Assembly (NCBI RefSeq): GCF_029222705.1
Contig: NZ_JARGZF010000002.1
Location: 310,001 to 374,000 of the forward strand
DNA length: 64,000 nt
DNA from: Knoellia sp. p5-6-4
GTDB lineage: Bacteria > Actinomycetota > Actinomycetes > Actinomycetales > Dermatophilaceae
Direction of reading: 5' to 3'
A model generated the notes under the pieces. It searched no databases, was not told the DNA's origin, and worked only from the letters and a program-made list of their open reading frames with translations. The position numbers were made by a program, and so were the translations under genes. Shown piece by piece: positions 16,275 through 25,148 of this stretch (the first letter of the stretch is position 1; every line of letters starts with the position of its first letter).

Positions 16275-16469
16275 TCAGCGGCCGAGAAGCTTCTTGACCT
16301 TCTTGGCGTCCGGCTTCGAGACCTCGACGTCGTTCGCGATGGAACGGGTGTAGCGCGAGGACTTGTGCTCGAGCAGGTGGCGGCCGTTGGCCTGCTCGCG
16401 CATGACCTTGCCCTTGCCGGTCAGGCGGAAGCGCTTCTTGGCGCCGGAGTGCGTCTTCATCTTCGGCAT
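16275..16469 (-). CDS. rpmI: 50S ribosomal protein L35
   Basis: Small basic large-subunit protein of 64 residues, starting [14 protein letters not shown] with the conserved [11 protein letters not shown] motif and a lysine-rich C-terminus. It sits between infC and rplT in the standard order, with an 81-base gap to rplT. Confidence 0.98.
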   Translation of the reverse strand: MPKMKTHSGAKKRFRLTGKGKVMREQANGRHLLEHKSSRYTRSIANDVEVSKPDAKKVKKLLGR

Positions 16470-16521
16470 GGGAGCCGATCTCCTTCAGTCGTTTCGGTAC
16501 TGCGTGGGGGTCTTCGTGCGG

Positions 16522-17151
16522 CTACTGCGCCGACTCGGGAGCCTGCGGCTCCGCCGGGACGTTCTCGTCCTCGGGGGCACCGACGGCGCCCTCCGCGGCC
16601 GCCGCGGAGCGTGCGCGTCGCTGCTCGGCCTTGGCCTCGGACTTCTTCTTGGTCGGGGCCAGGACCATGATCATGTTGCGGCCGTCCTGCTTCGGAGCCG
16701 ACTCCACCGTGCCCAGCTCAACCACGTCCTCCGCCAGCCGCTGCAGCAGGCGGAAACCCAGCTCCGGACGCGACTGCTCGCGACCGCGGAACATGATCGT
16801 CACCTTGACCTTGTCGCCGCCCTTGAGGAACCGCTCGACGTGGCCCTTCTTGGTGCCGTAGTCGTGCGGGTCGATCTTCGGGCGGAGCTTGATCTCCTTG
16901 ATGACGGTGTTGACCTGGTTCTTGCGGGCTTCCCGCGCCTTCATGGCCGCTTCGTACTTGAACTTGCCGAAGTCCATGAGCTTGGCGACGGGGGGCTTCG
17001 CCATCGGGGCCACCTCGACGAGGTCGAGGTCGGCCTCGGCCGCCAGGCGCAGCGCGTCCTCGACGCGCACGATGCCGACCTGCTCTCCGTTGGGGCCAAC
17101 CAACCGCACCTCCGGAACCCGGATGCGGTCGTTGATGCGAGGCTCGCTGAT
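16522..17151 (-). CDS. infC: translation initiation factor IF-3, AUC start
   Basis: Binds the 30S subunit and checks initiator tRNA and start codon. The N-domain ([19 protein letters not shown]) is followed by the linker with [16 protein letters not shown] and the C-domain ([18 protein letters not shown]). An Ala/Glu-rich tail follows; 209 residues in all. The conserved N-terminus has no ATG, GTG or TTG. The codon before SEPRIND is ATC, seven bases after AAGGAG, and an in-frame TGA lies just upstream. A start at AUC is therefore inferred, as in other bacteria whose infC uses a rare start for self-repression. The GTG at 17109 would delete about 14 conserved residues. Confidence 0.93.
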   Translation of the reverse strand: MSEPRINDRIRVPEVRLVGPNGEQVGIVRVEDALRLAAEADLDLVEVAPMAKPPVAKLMDFGKFKYEAAMKAREARKNQVNTVIKEIKLRPKIDPHDYGTKKGHVERFLKGGDKVKVTIMFRGREQSRPELGFRLLQRLAEDVVELGTVESAPKQDGRNMIMVLAPTKKKSEAKAEQRRARSAAAAEGAVGAPEDENVPAEPQAPESAQ

Positions 17152-17195
17152 AGTGGTGCTCCTTCACGTCACGGGGTCGTCCGCAGCAACGAGAA

Positions 17196-17228
17196 GAGGC
17201 TCCTCGCCGCCGTTGCGCGAGAAGCCTC
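17196..17228 (-). promoter_or_regulatory. stable hairpin in the infC leader
   Basis: Minus strand: GAGGCT-T-CTCGC, a nine-base loop, then GCGAG-G-AGCCTC, i.e. 11 pairs with one mismatch. It ends about 45 bases before the infC start and is followed by TTCTCGTTG, only mildly U-rich. It could be an attenuator or a protein-binding leader; neither is proven. Confidence 0.6.
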
Positions 17229-17424
17229 ACCATGTCCGTGCCGGGATCGCAGGCGGTGGGTGTGCCGTGGAGTCGCCTCCGCGGCACACGCCCTGCGGAC
17301 CCGGGGAACCCGGCAGCCTCTCGGCCACAGCGGGTGGAAGCGTGGTGCTGCTTCTCTTGCACACCGTCCCTGTCTGGGTCACCCCGCGGGCAGGAACGGC
17401 CGGTCGATCTGCAAGGCTACCAGC

Positions 17425-17790
17425 GTGAGCACGGAAAATCCCAATCCCAGCCAGGCCGGCGACCAGCAGTACGCCCGGGACCTCGCCGACGTCCCCGCCG
17501 TCGAGGTCATCACCACCGCCGCCATCCACATGATGAGCGCCGCGGCCGTCAAGTGCGGGCTCGCCGAGGGCGAGGACGCCGCCGACCACCTCGACCTCGA
17601 CGAGGCGCGTCGCCTCATCACCGCCCTGGCCGGCCTGGTCACCGCCGCGGCCCCCGACCTCGGCAGCCAGCACGCCGCCCCGCTGCGCGACGGCCTGAAG
17701 TCGCTGCAGCTGGCATTCCGCGAGGCCTCGCTGGTGCCTGACCCGCCGGGTCAGGGCCCGGGCGAGAAGCTCACCGGCCCGGTCGTCTGA
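17425..17790 (+). CDS. DUF1844 domain protein
   Basis: A 121-residue protein of unknown function, divergent from infC, as is common in actinobacteria. The core DUF1844 region is about residues 18-105, with EVITTAAIHMMSAAAVKCGL, then DLDEARRLITALAGLV, predicted as helices. No signal peptide or transmembrane segment is evident. The start is GTG. The best upstream hexamer is AAGGCT six bases before it, a weak match to the leaderless pattern seen elsewhere. The gene ends seven bases from the convergent SRPBCC gene. Confidence 0.85.
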   Translation: MSTENPNPSQAGDQQYARDLADVPAVEVITTAAIHMMSAAAVKCGLAEGEDAADHLDLDEARRLITALAGLVTAAAPDLGSQHAAPLRDGLKSLQLAFREASLVPDPPGQGPGEKLTGPVV

Positions 17791-17796
17791 CGGCCG

Positions 17797-18288
17797 TCAC
17801 CGCGGCTTGCGCACCTTCGCGACCCCGCCGTCGCCGCCCGTGTCGTCGCGGCGGCGGGCCCGGCTCTCGGCCAGGTAGGCCAGCCGGCGCAGCGCCTCGG
17901 TGTTGCGGGCGTGCAGCACCGGATCGAGCGCCGGCTGCGGGATCAGCTTGGCCGGGCCGTTGGCCGCCCACTCCTCGATGGTCACCGTGGTGCCGGTCGG
18001 GTCCGGCTCGCACCGCAGCACGACCCGAGCCTCACCGGTCGGCCAGGCCCGGGCCTTGAGCTGGAGCATCTGCGGCTCCTCGACGGCCTCCACCTCGGTG
18101 CTGTCGCTGATCAGCAGCGGCCAGGCCCCCACCGAGTGGTGGATGCGCGAGCCGACGGTGGGCCAGTCGTGGTCCACGTCGCGGATGCGAGCGGCCCCCA
18201 CCACCCACGTGGCGTAGCTCCAGCCGTCGGCGAGCACGTCGAAGACGTCCTCGGGCCGGCACTGCAGGTGGCGGGTGGTCGTGCTCAT
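17797..18288 (-). CDS. SRPBCC-family (START-like) protein
   Basis: A 163-residue protein of the polyketide-cyclase/START-like fold, which forms a hydrophobic ligand pocket. It begins MSTTTRHLQCRPEDVFDVLADGWSY, and WVVGAARIRDVD and the WPLLISDSTEV strand fit the family. The C-terminus is basic and disordered. The start ATG overlaps the stop of the FAD oxidoreductase (ATGA), so the two are translated together; such pairs recur in actinobacteria. The ligand is unknown. Confidence 0.82.
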   Translation of the reverse strand: MSTTTRHLQCRPEDVFDVLADGWSYATWVVGAARIRDVDHDWPTVGSRIHHSVGAWPLLISDSTEVEAVEEPQMLQLKARAWPTGEARVVLRCEPDPTGTTVTIEEWAANGPAKLIPQPALDPVLHARNTEALRRLAYLAESRARRRDDTGGDGGVAKVRKPR

Positions 18289-19898
18289 GGCGTGGAGTCC
18301 TTCCTGCCGAGTGGGATGAGGGAGCGGACCGACCGGACCCGGTCGTGCGCCAGGGCGGCACGGGCCGCGTTGGAGCCGCACGCCCCGTGCACGCCGCCAC
18401 CGGGGTGTGCGGACGCCGAGGCGAGGTAGAGGCCTTTGACCGGCGTCTCGGCCCGGCCCAGTCCGGGCACCGGCCGGAAGACCAGCTGCTGGTGCAGGCC
18501 GGCGGTGCCACCGTTGACCGAGCCACCGACGAGGTTCTCGTCGCGCGCCTCGAGCTCGCGGGGCCCCATCGCCCGGCGAGCGACGACCCGGTCACCGAAT
18601 CCCGGCGCGTAGGCCTCGACCCGTGCCTGCATCCGGTCGGCCATCCGCTCGACGTCGTCGCGGTCCCACCGACCGGTGATGGTGCCGTCACCGGCATCCG
18701 AGGTGGTGTGGTGCGGCACGTGGGTGTAGAGCCACAGGGACTCCGCGCCCTCGGGGGCCCGCCCCGGGTCGGCCGCGGCCATCTGGCCGCAGAGCAGGAA
18801 GGGGGTGGCGGGCGCCGCGCCGGCGGCGATCTCCGCACCGTTCTGCCGGATCTCGTCGATCGACTCAGCGATGTGCACCGTGCCGGGCGCGGCCGCTGGG
18901 ATCGAAGCCCACGGCACCGGCCCGCTCAGGGCAAAGTCCACCTTCACCGTGCCCGGGTCCCACTCGAAGTGCTCCATCCGGCGCAACAGGCGGGCCGGCA
19001 GGTCGTCGGCCGCAACGAGCGCGCCGAACAGCGCTGGGGCGCTGACGTCGGCCAGCACCGCTCGCCGGGCCGTGAAGACCTCGCCGTCGTCGGCCGCGAC
19101 CGCGGTCGCTCGACCGTCCCGCACGAGCACCCGCCGCGCGTGCTGGCCCAACCGGAGGTCGCCCCCGCGGTCCGCGAACCGCCGGACCATGGCGCCACTG
19201 AGCATGCCGGCCCCGCCCCGGGGCACCGGGTAGCCGAGGTGCTGGCCGATCATGGCGAGCAGCCAGGCCATGATCGTCGACCCGGGTGCGTCCATGGGGA
19301 TGTCGGCGTGGGCGGCGTTCCCGGCCAGCAGCATCTGCGCGCCCCTGCCCCGGAAGCGCGTGCCCGCCATGCTCTGCAGCGGCGAGAGCATCATCTGGAC
19401 GAAACCGAGACCGCCGGCTCCGGGCAGCCGGGTCACCAGCCGTGCACCGGCCCGCATCGGCGGGAACGGCTCCAGCAGCGCTCGGACTGCCGCATCTCCC
19501 ACCTTCTGCCAGCCGGCGCACAGGTCGAGCCAGGCCTGCCCGTCGCCCGGCGCCAGCACGTCGAGGGCGGCGGCGGTCTGCTCGGGGGTGCGGTGCATCA
19601 GCGCCCACTCCCCCGTGAGGAACGGCGTTCCCGCCACCGCGGGGGCGTCCAGCCACTCCAGCCCGTAGCGATCGAGCCCGAGCGCGGCGATGGTCGGGGA
19701 GGCTGCGGCCAAGGGGTAGAAGGAGCTGAACGTGTCGTGCACGTAGCCTGGGTGCACCTCGGAGTCGGAGCGCACCGCGCCGCCGGGGGTCTGCTGCGCC
19801 TCGAGCACCGTCACGTCCCAGCCCTGGTCGGCAAGCAGGTTCGCTGCCACGAGGCCGTTGGGGCCGCTGCCGATGACGACGGCGTCGGAAACCGGCAC
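18285..19898 (-). CDS. phytoene-desaturase-like FAD oxidoreductase (COG1233)
   Basis: FAD-dependent amine-oxidase/phytoene-dehydrogenase-like protein of 537 residues. The dinucleotide-binding motif VIGSGPNGLVAANLLAD is at the N-terminus, with the LEAQQTPGGAVRS continuation. The C-terminal FAD segment is GLYLASASAHPGGGVHGACG. No carotenoid genes are nearby, so a desaturase role should not be assumed. The start was set at GTG 19898 because GAGGAGG lies six bases upstream; the ATG two codons earlier touches that same site and is too close to it. It is coupled to the SRPBCC gene. Confidence 0.88.
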   Translation of the reverse strand: MPVSDAVVIGSGPNGLVAANLLADQGWDVTVLEAQQTPGGAVRSDSEVHPGYVHDTFSSFYPLAAASPTIAALGLDRYGLEWLDAPAVAGTPFLTGEWALMHRTPEQTAAALDVLAPGDGQAWLDLCAGWQKVGDAAVRALLEPFPPMRAGARLVTRLPGAGGLGFVQMMLSPLQSMAGTRFRGRGAQMLLAGNAAHADIPMDAPGSTIMAWLLAMIGQHLGYPVPRGGAGMLSGAMVRRFADRGGDLRLGQHARRVLVRDGRATAVAADDGEVFTARRAVLADVSAPALFGALVAADDLPARLLRRMEHFEWDPGTVKVDFALSGPVPWASIPAAAPGTVHIAESIDEIRQNGAEIAAGAAPATPFLLCGQMAAADPGRAPEGAESLWLYTHVPHHTTSDAGDGTITGRWDRDDVERMADRMQARVEAYAPGFGDRVVARRAMGPRELEARDENLVGGSVNGGTAGLHQQLVFRPVPGLGRAETPVKGLYLASASAHPGGGVHGACGSNAARAALAHDRVRSVRSLIPLGRKDSTP

Positions 19899-19992
19899 GG
19901 GCATCCTCCTCAGGACGGCTGTGGGCCTCCCACCGTATGCGGCGTGCGCCGGGCCTGCTCGTCGGGACGGCGAGCCCACCGCCCGCGTCGAG

Positions 19993-20081
19993 GGCATGTC
20001 GTGCCGGGTTGTGCAGGTCACGCCTGCGTCGGCGCATGCGGAGACACCGACAGCCGCGGGAGCAACTCAGCACGACATGCC
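19993..20081. repeat. REP-like long-loop inverted repeat
   Basis: The 12-mer GGCATGTCGTGC (19993-20004) recurs exactly inverted at 20070-20081. Allowing two mismatches, the arms extend to about 19 bases (GGCATGTCGTGCYGRGTTG). The loop is 65 bases. It sits in the roughly 230-base gap between two minus-strand genes. Form and position resemble a repetitive extragenic palindrome, but only one copy is in this window. Confidence 0.8.
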
Positions 20082-20136
20082 GAATCGTCGAGGGGCGGGG
20101 CCAGGTGAGGGGGCCAGATGGGCCAGCTTGGGCGGG

Positions 20137-21348
20137 TCAGGCGGCGCCGGCCGTGGCGAAGCGCCGACGCCGCACCCGGGTGGCGGCCGCGCCGGTGGCG
20201 GCGACCACCAGCCCGAGGCCGGCCACCATGGTGAAACCGGCTCCCCAGCCCCAGCGGTCGATGGCGACCCCCGCGGCGGGGGCCCCGAGGGCCAACCCCG
20301 CGGTCATGAACGAGCCGTGCCACCCCATCGCCTCGCCCCGTGCCGACAGCGGCACGACGCGGCTCACCTGGTCGACGGTGGCCGTGATCGTCGGGGCGCA
20401 CAACAGGCCGGCCACGAAGGAGAGGACCGCCAGCGACGGGACGCCGGCTGCCAGGGTCATCGGGGCGGTGACCACACTCAGGCCGCCGAGCAGCCAGAAG
20501 GCCGAGATCGAGCGGTGCAGTCCGCCGTAGACCAGTCCACCGACGAGCGACCCGAAGCCCCAGACGGCCAGCACCCAGCCGATGGACGCCTGCTCGCCGA
20601 ACGCGCGCAGGGCCGCGACGATCGCGATGTCGGAGCCGCCGAGCACCACGGTGGTGGCCGTGGCCGCCAGGCAGATGGCGAGGAACTGCGGGCGGAACCA
20701 CTCGCTGCGGGCAGCGCCCGCGGCCGCCACCGGTACGCCGTTGCCGTCGAGCACGGACTCGTCGGCAGCCTCGCGGATTACGGGGTTGGCGAGCCACAGC
20801 AGCACCCCGGCGGCCACCCCCACCATCTCGATGGTGAACAGGACCCAGGAGGTCGGCCACACGGTCGCGGCCCAGACCCCCACGGCCGGTCCCACCATGA
20901 AGGACAGCTCCACTGCCACCGAGTCGAGCGAGATCGCGGTGCGGCGGTCGCTCTCGGGCACCGCCGCGATGACGGCCTGGCGGATGATCGAGAACGACGG
21001 GATGACGAACAGGCCGGCGAGCGCCGCGAGCGACAGCAGCCACCAGTACCCGACGAACGGGGCGATCGACCAGCAGACGGCGGCCACCACGATCGAGGGG
21101 ACGACCACCCGGCGCAGGCCGAGGCGGTCGAGCAGCCGGCCGCGCCACGGCCCGCTGATGGCGATGGCGATGGTTGCCGCGGCCGACACCAGCCCAGCGG
21201 CACCGTAACTGCGGTGCAGGGAGCTGACCACGTGGAGCGTGAGCACCACGCCGCCGGCGAAGATCGGCATGCGCACCAGCAGCCCGAGCATGAGCGCCTG
21301 CCTCAGGGCAGGGCTGGACAGGACACGGCGGTAGCGCTGGATGGGCAC
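20137..21348 (-). CDS. MFS transporter
   Basis: Major facilitator superfamily membrane protein of about 403 residues with roughly 12 hydrophobic segments. The cytoplasmic loop between segments 2 and 3 reads GPWRGRLLDRLGLRR, a variant of the MFS motif A. A longer central loop (VLDGNGVPVAAAGAARSEW) separates the halves. The substrate is unknown; drug-efflux-like sequences look like this. The start is uncertain: GTG 21348 is preferred to an ATG at 21390. It ends next to the REP-like repeat. Confidence 0.85.
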   Translation of the reverse strand: MPIQRYRRVLSSPALRQALMLGLLVRMPIFAGGVVLTLHVVSSLHRSYGAAGLVSAAATIAIAISGPWRGRLLDRLGLRRVVVPSIVVAAVCWSIAPFVGYWWLLSLAALAGLFVIPSFSIIRQAVIAAVPESDRRTAISLDSVAVELSFMVGPAVGVWAATVWPTSWVLFTIEMVGVAAGVLLWLANPVIREAADESVLDGNGVPVAAAGAARSEWFRPQFLAICLAATATTVVLGGSDIAIVAALRAFGEQASIGWVLAVWGFGSLVGGLVYGGLHRSISAFWLLGGLSVVTAPMTLAAGVPSLAVLSFVAGLLCAPTITATVDQVSRVVPLSARGEAMGWHGSFMTAGLALGAPAAGVAIDRWGWGAGFTMVAGLGLVVAATGAAATRVRRRRFATAGAA

Positions 21349-21423
21349 CCGCTCAGCATCGCATCCCGCACCGACACGGCTCACCCGCATTTCCGGCGGT
21401 GGCCCCAGCCGTCACGAGGGCGG

Positions 21424-22647
21424 TCAGGGGCCGCCGCGCCGGGAGAGCAGGAAGCGCCGTTCCGCCTCGCTGTCCGTGAGGGCCAGCGCGTCGTCGTACG
21501 CCTGCCGGGCCTGCGTCCCGCGGCCAAGCCGGCTGAGGACGTCGGCCCGGGTCGCCGGGAGGTACGGGTAGGCGGCGAGTGTCGGCTCCCCCTCGAGCGC
21601 GTCGAGGTCGCGCAGCACGGCCTCGAGGTCCGCGCCGGGGACGAGGCTGGCCGCCGCGGCCCGGTTGAGGGCGACGACGGGGCTGGGCCAGCGCAGCAGC
21701 AGTGCGTCGTACATCCGCACCACCTGGGGCCAGTCCGTGGCCTCCCACGCCGGGGACGACATGTGGAGCCCGGCGATGGCCGCCTGGAGGGTGAAGCGCC
21801 CGTCACCGGCGCCGAGGGCCCGCGTCGCCAGCGCCAACCCCTCGTGCACGAGAGAGCTGTCCCAGCGTGAGCGGTCCTGGTCGGCGAGCAGGACGAGGTT
21901 GCCGCCCGGATCGAGGCGGGACCTCGCCCTGGCCTCGGCGAACAGGAGCAGGGCCAGCAGCCCGAGCGCCTCCGGCTCCTGGGGCAGCTGGGCGACCAGG
22001 AGCCGCGCCAGCCCCACCGCCCGCGCGGTGAGGTCCTCGCGCACCAGCCGGTCGCCGGAGGCGCTGTGGCCCGCGGTGTAGGCGAGGTGGACGACCGTGA
22101 GGACGGTGTCGAGGCGGGCCGGCAGGGCGTCGTCCGAAGGGAGCCGGAATGGCACACCGGCTCCGGCGATCTTCTGCTTGGCCCGGGTGATCCGGGCAGC
22201 CACGGCTGTCTCCTTGGCGAGGAGCACCCGGGCGATCTCGGCGGTCGTGAGGCCGCACATCAGGCGCAGTGTCAGGGCCAGCTGCGCGTCGCGGCCGAGG
22301 GCCGGGTGGCAGCAGGTGAACACCAGGCGGAGCGGGTCCCCCGGCCGCGGGTCAGGACCCGCTCTCGGGGCCGCCTCCACCGCCAGGAGCGGCAGCTTGC
22401 GCCGCAGCGTCGCCTCGTGCCGCATCCGGTCGAGGGCGAGGCGGCGGGCGACGGTCGCCAGCCAACCGCCTGTGCTGTCGGGGATGCCCGTCGCCCAGGT
22501 CTGCAGGGCCCGGACGAAGGCGTCCTGGGTGCAGTCCTCAGCGAGGTCGAGGTCACGGGTGAGGCGCACCGTCGCCGCCAGGACCGTGGCCCAGTGGCTG
22601 CGGTGCGCCTCCTCCACCGCTCGCGCGACGTCGCGGGCGTCGGGCAC
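21424..22647 (-). CDS. ECF42-type RNA polymerase sigma factor
   Basis: Extracytoplasmic-function sigma factor with a long C-terminal extension, 407 residues. Region 2 is about residues 10-80 (DLAEDCTQDAFVRALQTW), region 4 about 105-165 (MCGLTTAEIARVLLAKETAVAARI). The remaining 230 residues are a helical, TPR-like domain (DUF6596 type, VALNRAAA, YPYLPATRADVLSRLG). No anti-sigma gene is adjacent. Instead it follows a YCII/DGPF gene by seven bases, the hallmark of ECF42. The start is GTG after a GAGGAC site. Confidence 0.92.
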   Translation of the reverse strand: MPDARDVARAVEEAHRSHWATVLAATVRLTRDLDLAEDCTQDAFVRALQTWATGIPDSTGGWLATVARRLALDRMRHEATLRRKLPLLAVEAAPRAGPDPRPGDPLRLVFTCCHPALGRDAQLALTLRLMCGLTTAEIARVLLAKETAVAARITRAKQKIAGAGVPFRLPSDDALPARLDTVLTVVHLAYTAGHSASGDRLVREDLTARAVGLARLLVAQLPQEPEALGLLALLLFAEARARSRLDPGGNLVLLADQDRSRWDSSLVHEGLALATRALGAGDGRFTLQAAIAGLHMSSPAWEATDWPQVVRMYDALLLRWPSPVVALNRAAAASLVPGADLEAVLRDLDALEGEPTLAAYPYLPATRADVLSRLGRGTQARQAYDDALALTDSEAERRFLLSRRGGP

Positions 22648-22654
22648 GTCGTCC

Positions 22655-23032
22655 TCAGCCGGTGGAGCCGGAGCCGCTCGTGTCGAGGATCGGGCGGATC
22701 TCCAGCGCGCCGGTGGGGCACAGCGCGCCGAGCTCCAGGGCCTGGTCGAGGTCCCTGGCCTCGATGACGTAGTAGCCACCGAGCGCCTCCTTGGTCTCGA
22801 TGAACGGCCCGTCGGTGACCACCGGGGGCGCGGACGGGTTGTCCCAGTCCTTGCGAACCGTCGTGGCTGTCGTCGTGCGCTGCAGCGCCTTGCCGTCAAG
22901 GATCCTGGCTCCGGCAGCCTCGACCGACTGGGCGAACGCGCCGTGCAGCTTCATCGCCGACTCCCAGGACTCCGGGGTGAGGTCGTCGAACCAGCTCTCG
23001 TCGTCGAACAGCAGGAACATGTACTCGGCCAT
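22655..23032 (-). CDS. YCII/DGPF-domain protein linked to the ECF42 sigma factor
   Basis: A 125-residue YCII-related protein with the DGPFIETKEALGGYYVIEA block that names the DGPF family. An N-terminal MAEYMFLLFDDES strand is also typical. YCII folds resemble dimeric alpha-beta barrels; in ECF42 clusters their role (enzyme or sensor) is unsettled. AAGGAGG lies seven bases before the ATG at 23032. A promoter with the ECF42 consensus stands directly upstream, so the pair is probably autoregulated. Confidence 0.9.
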   Translation of the reverse strand: MAEYMFLLFDDESWFDDLTPESWESAMKLHGAFAQSVEAAGARILDGKALQRTTTATTVRKDWDNPSAPPVVTDGPFIETKEALGGYYVIEARDLDQALELGALCPTGALEIRPILDTSGSGSTG

Positions 23033-23069
23033 CGTGGCCTCCTTGTCGTGTGAGGGTCTGTGCACTGTT

Positions 23070-23096
23070 GACGAACGCCCCACGCCCTATTCGACA
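23070..23096 (-). promoter_or_regulatory. probable ECF42 target promoter
   Basis: Minus strand: TGTCGA (23096-23091), 17 bases, then CGTC (23073-23070), about 37 bases before the YCII start codon. TGTCGA/CGTC is the type of -35/-10 pair reported for ECF42 sigma factors, to my knowledge. This supports autoregulation of the YCII-sigma operon. Confidence 0.72.
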
Positions 23097-23181
23097 GGTC
23101 CGCGGCAGAAAGTGTCCTCCGCTTCTGTCGATCCCGTCCGGGCACCGCCGTGGCGCTGCACAACCTCCGTCGACAGCGCAG

Positions 23182-23910
23182 CTACCGGATGGAGAAGGCC
23201 AGCCCGTCGACCCGCGCCCGCAGCTCGCCGTCGGTGGCCAGCCGCTCCCCCACCCGGGTGGCGACGGCCTGCACCTGCTCGGCCGTGAGGCCGGGCACGA
23301 GCTCCAGGGTGACCGCGAGGACCCCGCGCCCCTGCGGCAGCCCGGCCCCGACCGCGTGCGCCCGCACCGACTCCTCGGGTCGCACCGCGGCGGCGACGGC
23401 GCGCTCGACCACCGGGTCCTCGTGGGCCGGGACCCAGTCGCGCTGCTGGGCCAGCGCCCAGACCATCGACGGGCGCAGCACCACGGTGCGCGGGCCTGCG
23501 ACGTCGAGCACCATGACGTCGCAGCGCTCCGAGACGGCCGCCTGCGCGGCCCGGCTTGCGGTCACCGGCACGGGGCGGGCCTGCGGGTCCCAGGCCTGCA
23601 GGGTCTCCAGGCTCGTGAAGACGGGCAGGGCGCGCTGCCCGTCGGGTGCCACGAGGGTCACCGCAGCCATGTCGGTCTGCTTCTCTGCGACCAGGCCACC
23701 GACCTCCTCGACGCTGACGGGCTCGGCGACGATGGGCACCAGCAGCCGCGCCGGAGCCACGGCACCCATGAGGGCCGCCTCGTCGCCGGGGTGCTCGAGA
23801 GCGGCGGCGAGGGCCGGGTCGGCCGCTCCCGTGTCGTCGTCGAAGCCGGTGCCCGTCAGCTCGCGGCCACCCCAGGGAACGCCCGCCGAGTCGTGCTGTC
23901 CGCCCGTCAC
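23182..23910 (-). CDS. SseB-family protein
   Basis: A 242-residue SseB-like protein. The N-terminal SseB domain covers about residues 30-130, with RLLVPIVAEPV, TDMAAVTLVAPDGQRALPVFTS and SLETLQAW. The C-terminal half contains the companion SseB C-terminal-like region (VVERAVAAAVRPEESVRAHAV). SseB-type proteins are widespread in actinobacteria with unknown function. The GTG overlaps the ridA stop, so it is the last gene of the histidine cluster. Confidence 0.85.
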   Translation of the reverse strand: MTGGQHDSAGVPWGGRELTGTGFDDDTGAADPALAAALEHPGDEAALMGAVAPARLLVPIVAEPVSVEEVGGLVAEKQTDMAAVTLVAPDGQRALPVFTSLETLQAWDPQARPVPVTASRAAQAAVSERCDVMVLDVAGPRTVVLRPSMVWALAQQRDWVPAHEDPVVERAVAAAVRPEESVRAHAVGAGLPQGRGVLAVTLELVPGLTAEQVQAVATRVGERLATDGELRARVDGLAFSIR

Positions 23911-24329
23911 GACGGTGCCTCCCCACCCGTGTCGGACCCGGGCGCGCCCACGACGGCCTCGACCTCGACCTCGACGAGCAGCTCGGGCGAGATCAGCCCG
24001 GCGACGACGAGCATCGAGGCCGCCGGCCGCACAGCGGCGAACAGCTCGCCGTGCACGTGTCCGACCGCCTCGGCGTCACGGCGGTGCACGATGTACATCC
24101 GGGTCCGCACCACGTGCTCGACCGTCCCGCCCAGCGCCTCGACAGCCTCGACAGCGGTGCGGAAGGCGGTGCGGGCCTGGCCGGCCGGGTCGCCGAGGTG
24201 CTGCGCGACGCCGTCCCGCACCGCCGTGCAGCCCGAGACGATGATGCGGTCGCCGGAGCGGACTGCACGCGAGTACGCGAAGGCGTCCTCCCAGGGGCCG
24301 CCGGTGCTGTGCCGCTGCACCTCGGTCAT
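23907..24329 (-). CDS. RidA-family enamine/imine deaminase-like protein
   Basis: A 140-residue YjgF/YER057c/UK114-family protein. RidA proteins hydrolyse reactive 2-aminoacrylate-type enamines and protect PLP enzymes. The fold core is visible ([48 protein letters not shown]), including the Arg of the RTRMYI segment. It is coupled by ATGA to priA and by GTGA to sseB. Its place at the end of the his genes is consistent with a housekeeping role around amino-acid metabolism. Confidence 0.9.
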   Translation of the reverse strand: MTEVQRHSTGGPWEDAFAYSRAVRSGDRIIVSGCTAVRDGVAQHLGDPAGQARTAFRTAVEAVEALGGTVEHVVRTRMYIVHRRDAEAVGHVHGELFAAVRPAASMLVVAGLISPELLVEVEVEAVVGAPGSDTGGEAPS

Positions 24330-25063
24330 GGGCGGCCCGCCACGTCCAGGGCCGCGGGCAGCGTGAACGCGCCACGGTAGAGCGCCGACCCGACGATCGC
24401 CCCCTCCACGCCGAGCGGCACCAGCCCGCGGATGGCCTCGATGTCGGCGAGCGTCGACACCCCGCCGGAGGCGACGACCGGCCGGTCGGTGCGCTCGCAC
24501 ACCTCGCGCAGCAGCTCGAGGTTCGGCCCCTTCAGCATGCCGTCCTTGTTCACGTCGGTGACGACGTAGCGCGCGCAGCCCTCACGGTCGAGCCGCTCGA
24601 GGGTCTCCCACAGGTCGCCCCCGTCCTTGGTCCAGCCGCGAGCCGCGAGCGTGGTGCCCCGCACGTCGAGGCCGACGGCCACCCGGTCGCCGTGCTCGGC
24701 GATGGCCGCGGCGGTCCACTCCGGGTCCTCCAGCGCTGCGGTGCCGAGGTTGACCCGGCGGCATCCGGTGGCGAGGGCGGCCTCGAGGGACTCACCGTCA
24801 CGGATGCCTCCCGACATCTCGACCAAGATGTCGAGCCGGCCCACGATCTCGGCGAGCAGCTCGCGGTTGCTGCCCCGGCCGAACGCGGCGTCGAGGTCGA
24901 CGAGGTGGAGCCACTCGGCCCCCTGGTCCTGCCACGCCTTGGCGGCCTCCCACGGGTCGCCGAACTGGCCGCCGGTTCCGGCCACGCCCTGCACCAGCTG
25001 CACGGCCTCACCCCCGGCGACGTCGACGGCGGGCAGGAGCTCGAGACGGGGGGCGTCGGTCAT
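24326..25063 (-). CDS. priA: PriA: bifunctional HisA/TrpF isomerase
   Basis: TIM-barrel isomerase of 245 residues acting on ProFAR in histidine synthesis. In actinobacteria this enzyme usually also replaces TrpF in tryptophan synthesis. [18 protein letters not shown] (with the catalytic Asp), the phosphate-binding [17 protein letters not shown] and [18 protein letters not shown] (second catalytic Asp) are clear, as is [13 protein letters not shown]. The dual activity is inferred from the lineage. The ATG follows AGGAACCAC. Confidence 0.93.
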   Translation of the reverse strand: MTDAPRLELLPAVDVAGGEAVQLVQGVAGTGGQFGDPWEAAKAWQDQGAEWLHLVDLDAAFGRGSNRELLAEIVGRLDILVEMSGGIRDGESLEAALATGCRRVNLGTAALEDPEWTAAAIAEHGDRVAVGLDVRGTTLAARGWTKDGGDLWETLERLDREGCARYVVTDVNKDGMLKGPNLELLREVCERTDRPVVASGGVSTLADIEAIRGLVPLGVEGAIVGSALYRGAFTLPAALDVAGRP

Positions 25064-25148
25064 GTGGTTCCTCGGGTCGTGGTGGACGGTCGTTCGGGGG
25101 TCAGGGGAGGCGGTCCGGTATGCCGCGGGCGGAGGCGGTCGCCCGGCG

